Positions 33,461-46,604 of a stretch of 64,000 nucleotides of DNA are shown here, one piece after another. The notes below the pieces were generated by a model. That model did no database searches and was not told where the DNA came from. It worked only from the letters and a program-made list of their open reading frames with translations. Both the position numbers and the translations under genes were made by a program. Numbering within the stretch: the stretch's first letter is position 1; the number at the start of each line of letters is the position of its first letter. Source of the stretch: Magnolia sinica (lineage: Eukaryota > Streptophyta > Magnoliopsida > Magnoliales > Magnoliaceae); the NCBI RefSeq assembly GCF_029962835.1, contig NC_080581.1, positions 21,652,001-21,716,000 on the forward strand, written 5' to 3'.

Positions 33461-35134
33461 TACACCATTCATTCATCTATAGAGAGTGTTATCCAAACAA
33501 ATGAATCATATCACAAGATCATTTGGAACATACCACAAACAACAGTGGTGATAATGATTTCCACCCTCAAAACTCTGCTGGGCCCACCATAACATTTAAT
33601 TTTCATCCAGTCTGTTCATAAGATCACGAGGACTTGAAATTGAGAGGAAAACAATATCAGATTGGTCCAAAACTTCTTTAACCCAAAGGGGTTTCAATGG
33701 TATACGTTCAATCCCACTGTTTCTGCAGTGTGGTCCACTAATGATGATCAGCACCATCCAAACACTTCCTATGTAAATCAGCACTATCCAAACACTATTC
33801 AGCACCATCCAACATAATCTGGACGGTGTGGATGAAATAAATACATCGTGGTGGTCCCATCAGGCAAAACAGGTAGACGGCTTAGGTAAAACACAGATAT
33901 CAGGGTGGTCCCGACAACAAATGCTGACATCAACAGATCAGCCAGTAGCTGGTGTAAGGGTACACTAGCCAATCTATTCCATATCAAGTGGGTCCCACAT
34001 GGAGCCCACCACATATAATATTTTATTATTATTATTATTTAAATCTGCCATTGGACAGACGGCTTGGCTATGCAATGCATAATCAAGGTGGGTCACACCT
34101 ACCCACACGTGTGGGGTGGGCCCACCCCACAAATAAGTGGACGGTTTGGATTACATCCATACATCTGATGGGCCCCAGGACATACTGACGTCAACACATC
34201 AGCCGTATGCTACTAGGGTCCCAAAATGGACGGTATATATATATATATATATAAGGTGGTTTCTATCTGAGATTTGAATCTGATCCAATGGATGGACGGT
34301 GTGGATACACACGTCCATCAAGTGGGTCTACGTCCGATGTACGGATGGTGTGGATACACACATACAACATGTTGTGGCCCACCATCCAGCCATCTGGACG
34401 GTGGGGATGCAAACAAGTGGACGGCGTGGGTGTAGGACGGATGGACAGTGTTGATAAATCACATGTACATGTGGTTTCCATGTATGTGTGGGTCCCACGG
34501 TAGCTGTGCAGCAGCAGATAAATGGTTTTGAATAAAAACAAACCTCATGTTGGGATCCACGGAACTGGATGGCGTCACTGGGTGGGATGGCCCACCGTCC
34601 AGATGATGGACAATGTAGATAGAACAGATACATCATGGTGGCCCTGGACAGCATCGTCTAAATGGACAGTGCAGATAAATACATCAAGGTGGGCTTCACG
34701 GATCTGCTGATGGTAGCTGGGGTCCACATGACCTAGATGGACAGTGTGGGGCCATAAGATTAGAGGTGGGTCCCACCGTCTAGTCATCTGGATGGTGTGG
34801 ATAGCCGGTGGGACCCATAGAACTGCTGCTTCAATACAGCGGCTATGTAGCTGCTACACGGTACTCCAGCCAATCTACTTCCCAAGGTGGGTCCCACGTA
34901 CATCAGGGCCCATAGAATATTATAATAAAATAATATATATATATATATATATCTCCACCGTCCAGGTGCACTGGACGACCGACCTGGATGTAAAGCATAT
35001 ACATCACCACGTGGGGCCCCTTTGGATGGATCGTGTTGGATATAACCATACATCAGTGGTCGGCCCTACCAAGCACATTTAAATGGATGGCTGGATGGCA
35101 TGGGTACACCACAGTAGGCCACACAATCATCACA

Positions 35135-35168
<34 letters not shown>

Positions 35169-35874
35169 GGATAGTAGAGGGACCCCGCCACTATGGGTCC
35201 CTCAATACAATGCATACATCAAGTGGGTCCCACAATAAGTGGGCCCTTAAAAATAAAAAATGGCGGTAGATCACTCACCTTTCTTTCTTCTTCTTGGATC
35301 AATGGTAAGCTAAGCTCCTCGGCTACCACTTTGATGGAGGAAGATGGTGATTGGACGGTGGAGATGGGAGATAGGGAGGTGGGCTACACCAAGCTCTCCT
35401 CTCTTGAAGATAGCTTGGAGATCTCTCATGGTGGGGTTGCTTGGGAGAATGGAGAGAGAAAAAATGAGAGAGATGAGTGGTGATGGGATGAGGTATGGTG
35501 AGGTGATGGGAAGGTTGACTTTTGTACTTGGGAATGGAAAGAGTAATGGGTTGAGTGATGGGTGTACTTTTGACAAGTGAAGTATTGATGTGATGGATTC
35601 TCTTGGGTTTTGCAACCTGCGGTATTTTTCTCAAACTGAACGCGGGCCCACATTTCCTGGCCAGGGTATCGCCTCGACGCGCGAGACACGACATCGGAAC
35701 CACAGCGACGACGTGGTCACAATGATATAAGTCTCGGGACGAGCTGACTCAAATCGATAGGATGCAACTCAGGATCGCGTGCAACTGTCGATAACAGATT
35801 GCGGGTCACCGAAATTTGACTGGGAGGTCCGCGGAGGCCTATGGAATGATACGAGCTAGTATATGGGTCTTACA

Positions 35875-36264
35875 GCTCTCCTCACTTAATAAAAATTTCA
35901 TCCTCGAAATTTACGGAATTGACAAGGGAAGAAGAAACTTCAAGTATATAAGTCAAGACACAATCAATCTACTAAAGGATGAAGATAGCGCTCTTTAATC
36001 GCAACCTCGCCTCCCAAGACGCATCTTCAACACTATGGTGACCCTACTATTCTTTGGATCCCGGACCAGAAATGATTGAAACGGGAATACTATGTAGCCA
36101 CATAATCTTAATGGTATGGAACTATATCAGAAAATCTCTAAGTTATTCGAACACGGGGATTTAACCATTCTAAGTTCTCAACAATCATAGAGTGCAGGGT
36201 GACTAACAACAGATATGTGATGTTATTCTCATGTATTTCCAAATTATGCTTTGATACCATCTTC
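35875..36264 (-). mobile_element. Severely deleted internal region between two A LTRs (390 bp)
   Basis: On the minus strand it begins with a tRNA-iMet-type primer site (36248-36259, TGGTATCAAAGC) and ends with GAATTTCGAGG-like sequence: AAATTTCGAGGATGAAATTT then TTATTAAGTGAGGAGAG just before the LTR. That tail is the familiar end of plant Ty3/gypsy pol (NFEDEILF). Everything between, that is gag and nearly all of pol, is missing. Confidence 0.8.
36248..36259 (-). other. Primer-binding site, tRNA-iMet type
   Basis: TGGTATCAAAGC on the minus strand, 11 of 12 matches to the consensus, five bases from the LTR edge at 36265. Confidence 0.75.
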
Positions 36265-39200
36265 TGTCACGCCCCAAACCTGAAAATCAGATTCATAAGA
36301 ATCTCGATTGCCGAATCCGGTGTCGACAGCCTCCGTAGTACCCCATTCTCGGCTCCCAGCGCCCATATGTCAGGTTTCGATCGTGGCGTCCCACAAGGAG
36401 GATTTTCCAATGTACATTTATCTTGTAAGAAGCATAACCACAAGTTTACCCAAATCACAAAAGCAACATCATCATCACATATCCATTAATATAAACTTTT
36501 AATATAATGGTGAAAGGGAAATACATATGTTACAATAAAATCAAAGCTCCAGAAGACAGCTACATGCTCCAAGCTCCACGCTGCTACAACCTAACATCAC
36601 CTGCACGCATCTATCGTGCATAAGCTTATAGAAAGCTTAGAGGGTGCTGTAAGTGTGTGTACAAGGTAAGTGTCAAGTATTCGATACAATGCCATAATCA
36701 TACAATATCGAAAATACTGGTAAGATCATGAATCAATCAATATCAGAATACGCAATACAGATCAGCTATGCAAATGAAGAGTCATAAAGAGCCAAAATAC
36801 TAGATGCCGATGATGCAATGCAATATACAATTCCTTATGAGTTCACAAATAGCGTTAGCCATACCTAGACCATATAAATGTAAAAATATAGTAATCCAAA
36901 ATGCCATATGTCATGGATGTAATGTAATATGCGGTGCGAATGGAATGACCATGCTGGAGTGTGAAGTTGGGTTAATAGTACGTAGTATTGCAGGCTATGG
37001 GGTCCATCACAAGGGACTTCTATCTAAACTAGTCTCATACCTAAATTTGGATAGTCAGACTCAATGTGGTAAACTCTTTATCTCAAGTTAGTTGCGCGCC
37101 TTAACCAAAATCCTGTTCATTGCGAAGGCACATGTAACAAATAGTTGCGCACCACCAACATGAGTGGATAGTGAATGAATGAATGAGTATGCAACTCCTA
37201 CCCAATAAGTCCAGATATCAGTACTGTTTATCTCTGGGATCATCACCGGGGTCTAGTACACTCTATACCAACTTGTCGCCCCATCAAGCGCACAACTGGG
37301 TAAGTTGAAAAGACCTCACTATCGGCTTGACCAATAGTCAGCCAATTCTACCCGGCATGTCGATAGCGGACCCATTCACGAGTTGGTTAAACTGAGCCTA
37401 GTTATGCCTACTTTCTCAAGTGGATAAGGCCCCCCCAATTGACCATAACACAGTGAGAGACGCAGCCTACTGGTATACGACCCTCATACGCTCATATATA
37501 TTCACTCGGTCTCGACGTTGGGGCGTCCTCTAGTACCAAAAGGGTTTAGAGATTTTCACCTAGGGCCATCTATGGCAGCCCGATGCCTGTGAAGGTTACG
37601 ACTCTGATGTTAGTAGGGCGTACAGTAATCACAACACACAATGCAAGATGCATGAGTCATACAATCCAGTCATGCATCAATCATGCGTATACCGTGCGCT
37701 CATGTGAGATAAACCTCCACCTATCAGGGAGTCTCATAACAACCTGTCTAATGACATATGTAATGGTCAACCACATCTCATAACAAACATGTAGATGATG
37801 CGTATGGGCATGTATCATGATGTTATGGTGTCACATACTCATAATCGGTATTAATAACTGGCATCGACAATCGACCTCGATAATGTGGACATTTAACCAA
37901 CATTGCCCCCAAGGAATGGCCTACATAGAGCCTAACATATAGTGGACCCATGGCCTCACACAAGGGCCTAATATACAATACCATGGGCCTCAATCGAGAG
38001 CTTAATACACATCATGATGGGCCTCTCATATAGGCTTAATATATATCACGATGGGCTCCATCGCCTGGCCCTAAAATGCACCACAATGGGCCTCATCACA
38101 TAGGCCTCATATACATCCCATTGAGCCTTAAACATGGGCTGAATACACATCACAACGGGCCTCAATACAGGCCACATATACATCACATTGGGCCTCGACA
38201 ATCGAAATCGGAATTGGCCCCAACAATCGGCCTCGACAATCGGAATCGATCTTGACGCAAGGCAGGGTCCATAGATGGATGGTCGATGATGGAACAAGCA
38301 ATATCATTGGGGCCCAATCGTTTCGGGTAACCCACTAGAGAATGATGAGAATGGCCCTAACCAGGCCTAAAAGAAGGTCACAATGTGGATGTTTAACCAC
38401 CATTGCCCATCATTGTGGACCTTTAACCAACATTGCTCCCAAGGAGTGACCCATATAGAGACAAACGTATCGTGGGCCCATGGCCTTACACAAGGACCTA
38501 ATATAGATCGTAATGGTCTTCACAACAATGGGCCATGGGCCAAACATATTGTGGGCCCATTGTGATGTATATGCGGCCCATGAGTGAGGCCCGATGTGAT
38601 GATCACAATAGGCCTATCATATGGGCTAGAAATAATCACAATAGGCCTATCATATGGGCCGAAAATACATCTCATTAGGCCACGACAATAGGCCTCACCA
38701 TTGGGCCTTACATACATCAAGTGGGCCGCATAAACGGGCCACACCAATGGGTCTCATAAACATCAAGTGAGCCACATCAACGGGCCACACCAATGGGTCT
38801 CATAAACATCAAGTGGGCCGCGCCAATAGGTCTCATAAACATCAAGTGGGCCGCATCAACAGGCTGCACTAATGGCCATAAATACATCACAATGGGCCGT
38901 GCCTATGGGCCTCAGATACGTCGCAATGGGCCTCAAATACAACAAGTGGGCCAAACTTCGGCCTCATATGCATCAAATGGGACATGTATCTGGGCCTCGA
39001 ATACATCAAATGGGCCTGACTCGTGGGCCTTATATACACAGCCGGTGGGCCCTGCACATGGGCCTCAGATACATAACATGTGGGCCCTACACATGGGTCT
39101 TATACACATTAAACGGGCTATATCAATGGGCCTCAAATACATCACATCGGGCCCTTCCAAATGGGTCCTAAATACATCCAACAGGCTGTACCAAATGGGC

Positions 39201-40615
39201 CACAACAACTACTCCATTCATTTATTTATAGAGAGCGTTATCTAAACAAATGAATCATATCAAAAGATCATTTAGACCATACCACAAACAACAGTGATGA
39301 TAATGATTTTCACTCTCAAAACTCCGCTGGGCCCACCATAACGTTTATTTTTCATCCAGTCTATTCATAAGATCATAAGGACCTGAAATTGAGAGGAAAA
39401 GAATATCAAATTGGTCCAAAACTTCTTTAACCCAAAGGGATTTCAATGGTATATGTTCAATTCCATTGTTTCTGCAGTGTGGTCCACTAATGATGATCAG
39501 CACCATCCAAACACTTTCTATGTAAATTAGCACTATCCAAACACTGTCTAGCACCGTCCAACACAATCTGGACGGTGTAGATGAAATAAATACATCGTGG
39601 TGGTCCCATCAGTCGAAACAGGTGGATGACTTAGGTAAAACACAGATATCAGGGTGGTCCCCACAACAAATGTTGATGTCAACACATCAACCAGTAGCTG
39701 ATGTAAGGGTACACTAGCCAATCTATTCCATATTAGGTGGGTCTCACATGGGGCCCACCACATAAAATCAACGGTGGAGATCCCTTCTCCCCCAAAATGC
39801 AAGGTTTGGATGATCTTTTCATACTAGGAAAATAAACATCATGATGGGGTCCATGGAGAATGGCCCCATCATGGAATGAACATATGGAACATGGTGGGCC
39901 ATCGGCCACACCTAGGGTCCAAAATGAGATCCATACCATCAATTGGTAGGCCTCACTCTTAGTCCATCATTAAAAATAAAATCTAAGCCTATAGAGCACT
40001 CACCTTTGATTTCTTCTTCCTTCTTCCGCCAATGCATGCTAGAGCTCCAAAGGAACAATTTCAACGGTTGAGATGGACTTAGGATGGTGGGATTGGGTGG
40101 TAGGAAGGTGGGCCACACTAGCTCTCTCCCATGGAGCTTGGACGTGGGTTGCTTAGGAGAATGAGAGAGAGAGAGATGAGAGAGAGAGGTTGTAAGAGAG
40201 AGAGAGAGATGGGTGAGTGATGGGTGAGGGATGGGTGAAAGGTGATGGGTGTACTTGACATGTATGGGTGGAGAGAGAGAGAGTTGACTTTAGGAGTTGC
40301 TTTTGGGGATGAGACATGTACTTGATTGATGGGATTGATGGGACATTCTCTCTTGGGTTTAGTAAATGCACAGTGTTTTCCTCACACTGAAGGCGGGCTC
40401 ACATCTCTTAGCCCGGGTATTGCCTCAGCACGCGAGATGCGGCGTCGGAACCATGACGACAGTGCAGCCGTAAGGGTACAAGTTTTGAGTCGAGTCGACA
40501 TAGATATATAGGGTGCGACTTAGGGTCACGCGTAAACGTCGATTACAGGTTGTGGGTTACTAGAATTCGACCGAGAGGACTGCGAAATGGTACGGTTTAG
40601 GGTACAGGTCTTACA
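36265..40615 (-). repeat. Family A LTR, minus strand (4351 bp)
   Basis: Plus-strand termini are TGTCACGCCCCAAACC and GGTCTTACA. The primer site lies left of it and a pol-end tail right of it. In the minus orientation this LTR is therefore the 3' LTR of the element to its right and the 5' LTR of the one to its left. Collinear with 54300-60101 and, inverted, with 42484-46599. Contains the GGGCC minisatellite (37900-39200), the ACCATAACGTTTATTTTTCA module (39330-39500), and an AG-rich tract near 40170-40280. Confidence 0.85.
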
Positions 40616-42172
40616 GCCCTCCCCTCCTAATAAAAATTTCATCCTCAAAATTTACAAAACAGACAAGGGAAGAGGAAGCTTCATCATATATATGTCAAGG
40701 CACAATCAGTTTACATAAGGATGGGGATAACGCTCTCTAATTTCAGCCTTGCGATCTCAAGACCCCTCATTAACACTATGGTGACCCCTACTGAACTTCA
40801 GATCCTAGATTAGAAATGATCGAAACTAGGATACCTTGCAGCCTCACCATCTCACCAATGACTAATCTAACAAAATGGTCCTAATGCTTGGTTGCGTGAA
40901 TCATCAGTGACTCCTCCTGATAACTGAGGGTCCTGCTGAGCTGCATAAAACCTGCCCTAGGCTTGCTGGGGAGGTGTATGTCCCTCCTAAAGAGGTCGTT
41001 GCTGTTGAAAATGGGGTCACTTACGCTTATGATGCCCCGTCTTACCACATCTGAAGCAAACGCCTATGAATGGTCTCTTTGGTGGTGCTGAAGGTACTGC
41101 TAGCACTCAAAAGGGTGGACGGTTCCTGTGCCTCTGCAGCCATCGATGCTGCTGCTGCTTGGAACTACCAGCGGGGGTCTTCCTCTTTCGGTCTCCTCTA
41201 TGGTCATGGACCCTCTATAAATCGTTCCATTCTGCCTTGTAAATCCGGTCCCTCTGAATTACTTGCTTAAAGATCGGGAGCATGTGTCCGATGACATGGC
41301 CCTTGAGGCCAAAACTTAAGCCGTTCTCAAAATGGCGAGCCTTTCGCTCCTCATCGTTAACCAAATATGGCATGAACCTCGATAGTGTCATAAAATGAGC
41401 CGCATACTGTATCACATCTATGTCTCCCTGTACCAAGGTCTCAAACTCTAACGCTCATTGTCGATGAATGTGGTCGAGGAAGTACTGCTGGTCGAATCAG
41501 TATATGAAATCCTCCCATGTCCAAAAGAAATCAGGCTCTATAACATGGGTAACGGAGGTCCATCAGTACTCGGCCTCACCCTGGAGAAGAAATACGGCTA
41601 ACCGGACCCGCTGTTGGGTCGTACATCCCATTATATCAAAAATCTTCTCCACTTCGGAGCATCATTTATTGATTGTTGTCGGGTCTCCTCGCCTTGTAAA
41701 CGCAGGGGATCAAATAGTCGGAACTCTCGAAGAAGGGCACTCAAGCGCTCCTGCTCTGTCTGGGCTAGCAAAACAACGGGGTGCTTGCCTTACCCCTAAA
41801 GGGCAGTCATCACAGGCTACAACATCTGCTATAACTGGGAAGCACTCACGGATACAGTTAGATCCACACCAGCCTCGGGTAGAGGAGCAACATCTATAGG
41901 CTGGGGAGCAGGGGTCTCTGGTGATGGAGTGGAAGTCTCTCGGGTCGCTCTCCTGGGCGGCATGTCCTATAGGGAAGAACAAAGGCGCCTATTAACCTTA
42001 AGAACTCTCGAAGGCACCCACGTTATGGGTCTATAACAGAAGATCACTAATTTATTCAAACTCACGACCTAATCATTCTAAGTTCTCAACAATCATAGAG
42101 TGTAGGGTAGCTATCAGTAGATATGTGATGTTATCCTTAGGTATTCCCAAGTTATGCTGTGATACCATCTTA
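40616..42172 (-). mobile_element. Deleted internal region of a family A element (1557 bp; gag kept, pol lost)
   Basis: On the minus strand the order is primer site (42156-42167, TGGTATCACAGC), leader, gag (41963 to about 40960), then directly the pol-end tail (AAATTTTGAGGATGAAATTT TTATTAGGAGGGGAGG near 40620-40655) and the LTR. Protease, reverse transcriptase, RNase H and integrase are absent. Its first and last ~170 bp match the 390-bp remnant at 35875-36264, so the two derive from the same family by different deletions. Confidence 0.8.
40960..41963 (-). pseudogene. Ty3/gypsy gag (family A), broken
   Basis: Starts MPPRRATRETSTPSPETPAP at 41963 and soon meets a TAG (SASQL*Q). Later frames show WEDFI..FDQQYFLDHIHRQ, then LEFETLVQGDIDVIQYAAHF and LSRFMPYLVNDEERKARHFE (within 41215-41436). 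This is the Retrotrans_gag domain of Tekay/Del-like chromoviruses. A zinc knuckle follows at about 41018-41058, CFRCGKTGHHKRK, in which the last cysteine codon is replaced by TGA. Gag would form the virus-like particle. Several stops and frame changes rule out function. Homologous to the gag at 51673. Confidence 0.85.
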
Positions 42173-42280
42173 TATCACGCCCCAAACTCAGAAACCGGGC
42201 TCACAAAATTCCTGATCGCTGAATCCGGTGCTGATAGCCTCCGTAGTATCACATTTGCGGCTCTAACTCACATATGCATG
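42173..42280 (-). repeat. Start of a third minus-strand A LTR (fragment)
   Basis: TATCACGCCCCAAACTCAGA to about CGGCTCTAACTCACATATGC matches the first ~105 bp of the A LTRs; TG has become TA. Similarity then ends, so the 5' LTR of this element is truncated. Positions 42281-42483 carry unidentified sequence with several TTTTAGGGC/GGGCTTTT words. Confidence 0.7.
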
Positions 42281-42483
42281 ACTGGCTGTTGAGGACTTTT
42301 GGCCTTTTAGGGCTTTTAGTTGTTGGCTCCATCCGCTGTCCGCATGGGTATGCATATGATGGCCTTTACGGGCTTTTTAGGGCCATTGGCTTCTCACTGC
42401 TGTCCAAATAATATAGGTCTTATGCATAGTTGGTCGTATAGGGTTTGGCTAGGCTACCTCAAATGATAAACTACTATCGCTGA

Positions 42484-45400
42484 TGTAAGCCCTGTATCCT
42501 AGACCGTACCATTTCATAGGCCTCCGCGGTCTTCCCGGTCGAATTCCGGCAACCTTCGACCCTTAATTGGTATTTACGCGCGACCTTGATTCTCATGCCA
42601 TCAACCCGAGTCGACTCAACCCAGGACTTATACCTTAGCGACCGCGTCGTCGCCGCAGTTCCGATGCCGTGACTCGTGCGCCGAGGCGATACCCTGGTCG
42701 GGAGATGTGGGCCAGCGTTCGGTGCGAGAAAACGCCGCGCGTGCGAATTCCGAGAGAATCTCTACAAGATGTCACATCAATCAATCAACCCATCAATCCC
42801 ATCATGTCAAGTACACATCAACTTTCACTCATTCCCAAGCAAGCCCCAAAAGTCAAAAAGATCTTACAAACTCATACCTTCTCTTACAACTTTTGCCACA
42901 AAAGTTAAGAAAAGGGGCTCTTACACCCATCACCACCACATCCATCACTCCATCACCCATCACTCCCTCTCTCGGTCTCTCCCTTTACAAGTCTCTCTCT
43001 CATTTTTAACTCTCCCTAAGCAAAAAAAAAAATGCCATACGTATGAGCTCTCCTACTCTTCCAAGCTTCAAGTGTGTCCCACCTTTCCATCCCTAGATCT
43101 CCCATCCTAGCCATCCATTTCTCATCTTCCTCCATCAAAGAGGAGCACAAGGAGCTAAAGAAGCCAAGGGAGCAAGAAGATCAAGCGGTGGGTGCTTTGA
43201 TAGGGTAGTTTTTAATATTTTTAAGATAGGCCAAGTGAGGCCAACCGATCAATGGTTTGGATCTCACTTTGGACCCTAAGATGTGGCCGATGGCCCACTT
43301 GGATCATCATGATCATTCCATGATGGGGCCATTCTCCATGGACCCCATCATAATGTTTATTTTCCTTGCATACTTAGGGTCATCTAGACCGTCTAATCTA
43401 GTGGAGAAGGGATCTCCACCGTTGGATTTCAATTTTATGGGCCCACATGTAATGGCCCACTTGATTTATGTTGTAGATCATCAAAGGGAGGGCCCATAGT
43501 GACGGGGTCCCTCCATCAAGCGTGTCCCACTCTCTATCTCTCTCTCTCCCTCTCTATTTTTTTTGTGTGATGATAATGAGGTTGTGTGGCCCACTTGAAT
43601 GGACCCCACCACAAGGTATGTATTCCATCTAAACCATCTACAAGTGGGGCCCACTTTGTGTGTATCGTACCCACACCATCCATTAGTGGTGGCCCACATG
43701 AGCAGGCCCACCTTGCACGGCCAAACAGTCCAGCGTCCAGTGACGCTGGACGTTTTGTTGGAAAACACAAATGTCAGCTTGGTTCCAAGCCAATGGAGGA
43801 GGCCCACTTATTTTGGCCCCATCTCGATGTATGTCTTCAATCCACGCCGTCCATTCCATTCCCAACCTCCTTTTAGGCGTTGAACCGAAAAATGATGTCA
43901 ACCCGAGGTCCTGGCAGGCCATACCATACCAAATGGTGGTTTTCACCATTGAAATCTTCCTTGATTGTTTATACGACGAAATATGCCCAATATTGGGCTT
44001 ATTTTGCTTGTCTGGAGCCATGGAGGGCCATTGGACAGATTGGATTGCCTAGATGTGGACCCCACCTGTGAAAACTAAGAAAAAACTAAAAAAAAAAAAA
44101 AATAGCATCACAGCAGCTGCCGCTGCTGTGTCAGAGAGCAGCAGGCGCTGCTTGCGCACCAGCGCCCGAGCGGGCTGGGCGGACGTACAGCCACCCACGG
44201 CTGTAGCCGTGGGCCCCACCTTGATGTTTATCTGTCATCTAACCCGTTCATAGGGTGGGTCACTCCCTGACGTGGGCCCACTCTAAAAATCATCCTGATT
44301 TAAGGCTCAGGTGGCCCACACCGTAGGAAACAGTGAGATTGAACCTCTACCTTTGGAACCCCCTTTTGGGCCCACAGAAGTTTAGGATCAACATGAAATT
44401 TGTTTTTACCCTTAACCTAGGTCCATGCGACCTTATCAACGGTCTGGATGGAAAATAAATGTTATGGTGGGCCCCACGTGGAGCCCACAGTGATGTGTGT
44501 TTTATTGCCACCGTCCAAGCGACGGTGGAGCACACTGTGATGTTTGTGTTCTATCCCCACCGTCCAGGATGGTGGGTGTGCATGTGTGATCATGCGCGCG
44601 CGTGTGGGTGTGTACGTGTGTGTATATATATATATATATATAATATTATATTATATATAATATTGTATGTACAATATATATATTATATATTATATTATAT
44701 ATAATTTACTGCTGGTGGGAGGCCCATCTCAGCTTACTTGTGGCCCATGGTTGAGGCCCACTTTGATATATATGTAAGGCCCATCTCAGTTTACTCGTGG
44801 CCCATGGTTAAGGCCCACTTTGATATATATAAGGCCCATCTCAGTTTACTTGTGGCCCATGGTTGAGGCCCACTTAATATATATGTAAGGCCCATGGGTC
44901 GAGGCCCATTTGATGTATTAGGGGCCCATGGTTTAAGGCCCATTAAGATGTACTGGGGCTATGGTTGAGGCCCATTTGATACACATAAGGCCCATGAGAT
45001 TAGGCCCATTTGATGCATTCTAAGGCCCACGGGTCATGGTCCATTGCAATGCACATAAGGCCCATTGGTGCGGCCCATTAATGTGGCCTACTTGATGAAT
45101 ATAAGGCCCATATGATATGGCCCATTTGATGTATTTAAGGCCCAATGGGATGTACCTAAGGTCCATTGCAATGTACAATCCCAACATGGGTTATGTAATG
45201 ATGTTTACGTCGGGCTATGCCTTGGGAGCAATGGTGGTTTGACGTCCACATTGCAAGTATAGTGTGGTTAAATGTCCACATTATGAATTTCCCTAGGGCC
45301 CATTGTTAGGCTTGTACGTGTAATGTGTAGGCCGCTAGGCCCATCTTCGTTATGAACATCATCCATCCTATATAACATGTTTAGTTCCATGATTCATGAT

Positions 45401-46599
45401 CATATGCATCATACGTATGCTTGATATGAGAAATGACTGATCATAGCATATGCTTTCAGGCAGATTGTTTAGGGGCCCCCGTATAGGGGGTGTTGCCCTA
45501 CATGAGCGCACGATACGCACAGGATTGTTGTATGACTGGATAGTGTGATTCATGCATTCGCATTGTGTGATATGGTTACTGTACGCCCTAGCGACATCAG
45601 GGCCGTAGCCTCCACAGACGTATCGTGGTTGGCAGGATTGGATACCGAAAATACTATTATACATGGGGTGCTATAGATATCCCTGGATAAAAGTTCCTAA
45701 ACCCTTATGGTACCAAGAGGTTGCTCCAACGTCTAGACCGAGTGGGTGCATGAGCGCTGAGTGTCGATTACCAGATGGTTGTGCTTTCCACTGTGTCGTG
45801 GTCAGTTGGAAGGGGGTGCGGCCTTACCCGCCTGAGAGTAGGGGGCAATGCTAGGCTGAGTCTGACCAGCTCGAGGAATGGGTCCGCTATTGACGAGCCG
45901 AGCCCGATATTGGCAGGCGGATAGTGAGGTCTTTTCCACTCACCTTATTACGCTCGATGGGGCGGCAATCTGGCTTGGAGTGTACTCGACCCCGGTGATA
46001 TTTCAGATTTTGAGTTGTATTGATGTGGACTTAGATGAGGATTTGTATGCTTGAGTTGCATTTCGCATTGCGTGGCCTTGGTAGGGCCGACATCATTCAT
46101 GCTTTGCACCGCATGGCCTTGGTACGGCTATGGTATTCTTGGCTTTCATTAGCATATTCCGCATTACTCTGATACTGCATAACTGCATTACTACCTTGAG
46201 CATATACTTTCACCACCCTCTAAGCTTTCTATAAGCTTATGCACGACCATTGCGTGCAGGTGACGTTGGATCGTAGCAACGCTGAGGCTTGGGCGCGTGG
46301 CAGATTATTTTGGAGTTTTGTTCATCTTCATTGTATTTTCCTTTATGCTCATTGTACTTGTAAAGTTTTTTATCATAGTGGAAATGTGATGGAGTTTTTG
46401 GTTGTTGTTTGTGGGTTATGCCTTTGGTTATGCTTATTACGAATTAAACTGATGTTGAAAATCCTCCTCGTAGCATCCCAGGATAGGAACCTGGCGAATG
46501 GGCACTGGGAGCCTAGAATGGGGTTCTATGGAAGCTGTCAGCGCCAGATTCGACGATCAAAAATTTTGTGAGCCCGGTTTCCGAGTTTGGGGCGTGACA
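42484..46599 (+). repeat. Solo LTR of family A, plus strand, with 5-bp target-site duplication
   Basis: Starts TGTAAGCCCTGTATCC and ends GTTTGGGGCGTGACA. GCTGA flanks it on both sides (42479-42483 and 46600-46604). Length 4116 bp, TG...CA ends, with no internal sequence on either side: a textbook solo LTR. Contains an AAGGCCCAT(T/C)TGATGTAT minisatellite (44720-45160), a long (TA)n tract (44617-44704), and ATGCACGACCATTGCGTGCA near the 3' end. It is in the opposite orientation to the A array just left of it. Confidence 0.92.
44617..44704. repeat. (TA)n tract with internal palindrome
   Basis: AT-only run, apart from GTATGTAC at its centre, flanked by AATATT on one side and AATATA on the other. 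Preceded by a (GT)n-like stretch (44570-44620). Confidence 0.9.
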
Positions 46600-46604
46600 G
46601 CTGA

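Larger units (their letters stand above)
28470..35874 (-). repeat. Family A LTR, minus strand, chimeric left copy
   Basis: Starts (plus strand) TGTTATGCCCTAAACTCG, a variant of the family's TGTCACGCCCCAAAC, and ends GGGTCTTACA. The first ~1.9 kb (28470-30352) is the LTR beginning. At about 30353 the sequence jumps back to near the beginning (TAGTACCCCATTTTCGGCTC) and then runs through a complete LTR body to 35874. It is therefore a fusion of two LTR starts, joined inside a TCGGCCTCGACAATCGG array. Includes minisatellites at 30110-30350 and 32000-33460, and (AT)n/(GA)n tracts near 34234 and 35137. ORFs in it are not genes. Confidence 0.75.

Noticed and set aside
35310-35703. 101- and 126-codon minus ORFs rich in Ser/Pro/His
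   Set aside because: Located at the end of an A LTR in a GAGATGG/GATGGG-rich tract. Equivalent positions in other A LTRs (40153-40371, 59642-59881) give different, shorter frames, so there is no conserved protein.
44560-44620. Z-DNA-like GCGCGCGTGTGGGTGTGTAC run as a regulatory element
   Set aside because: Short alternating purine-pyrimidine tract next to a TA microsatellite in an LTR; nothing beyond simple-sequence composition supports a function.
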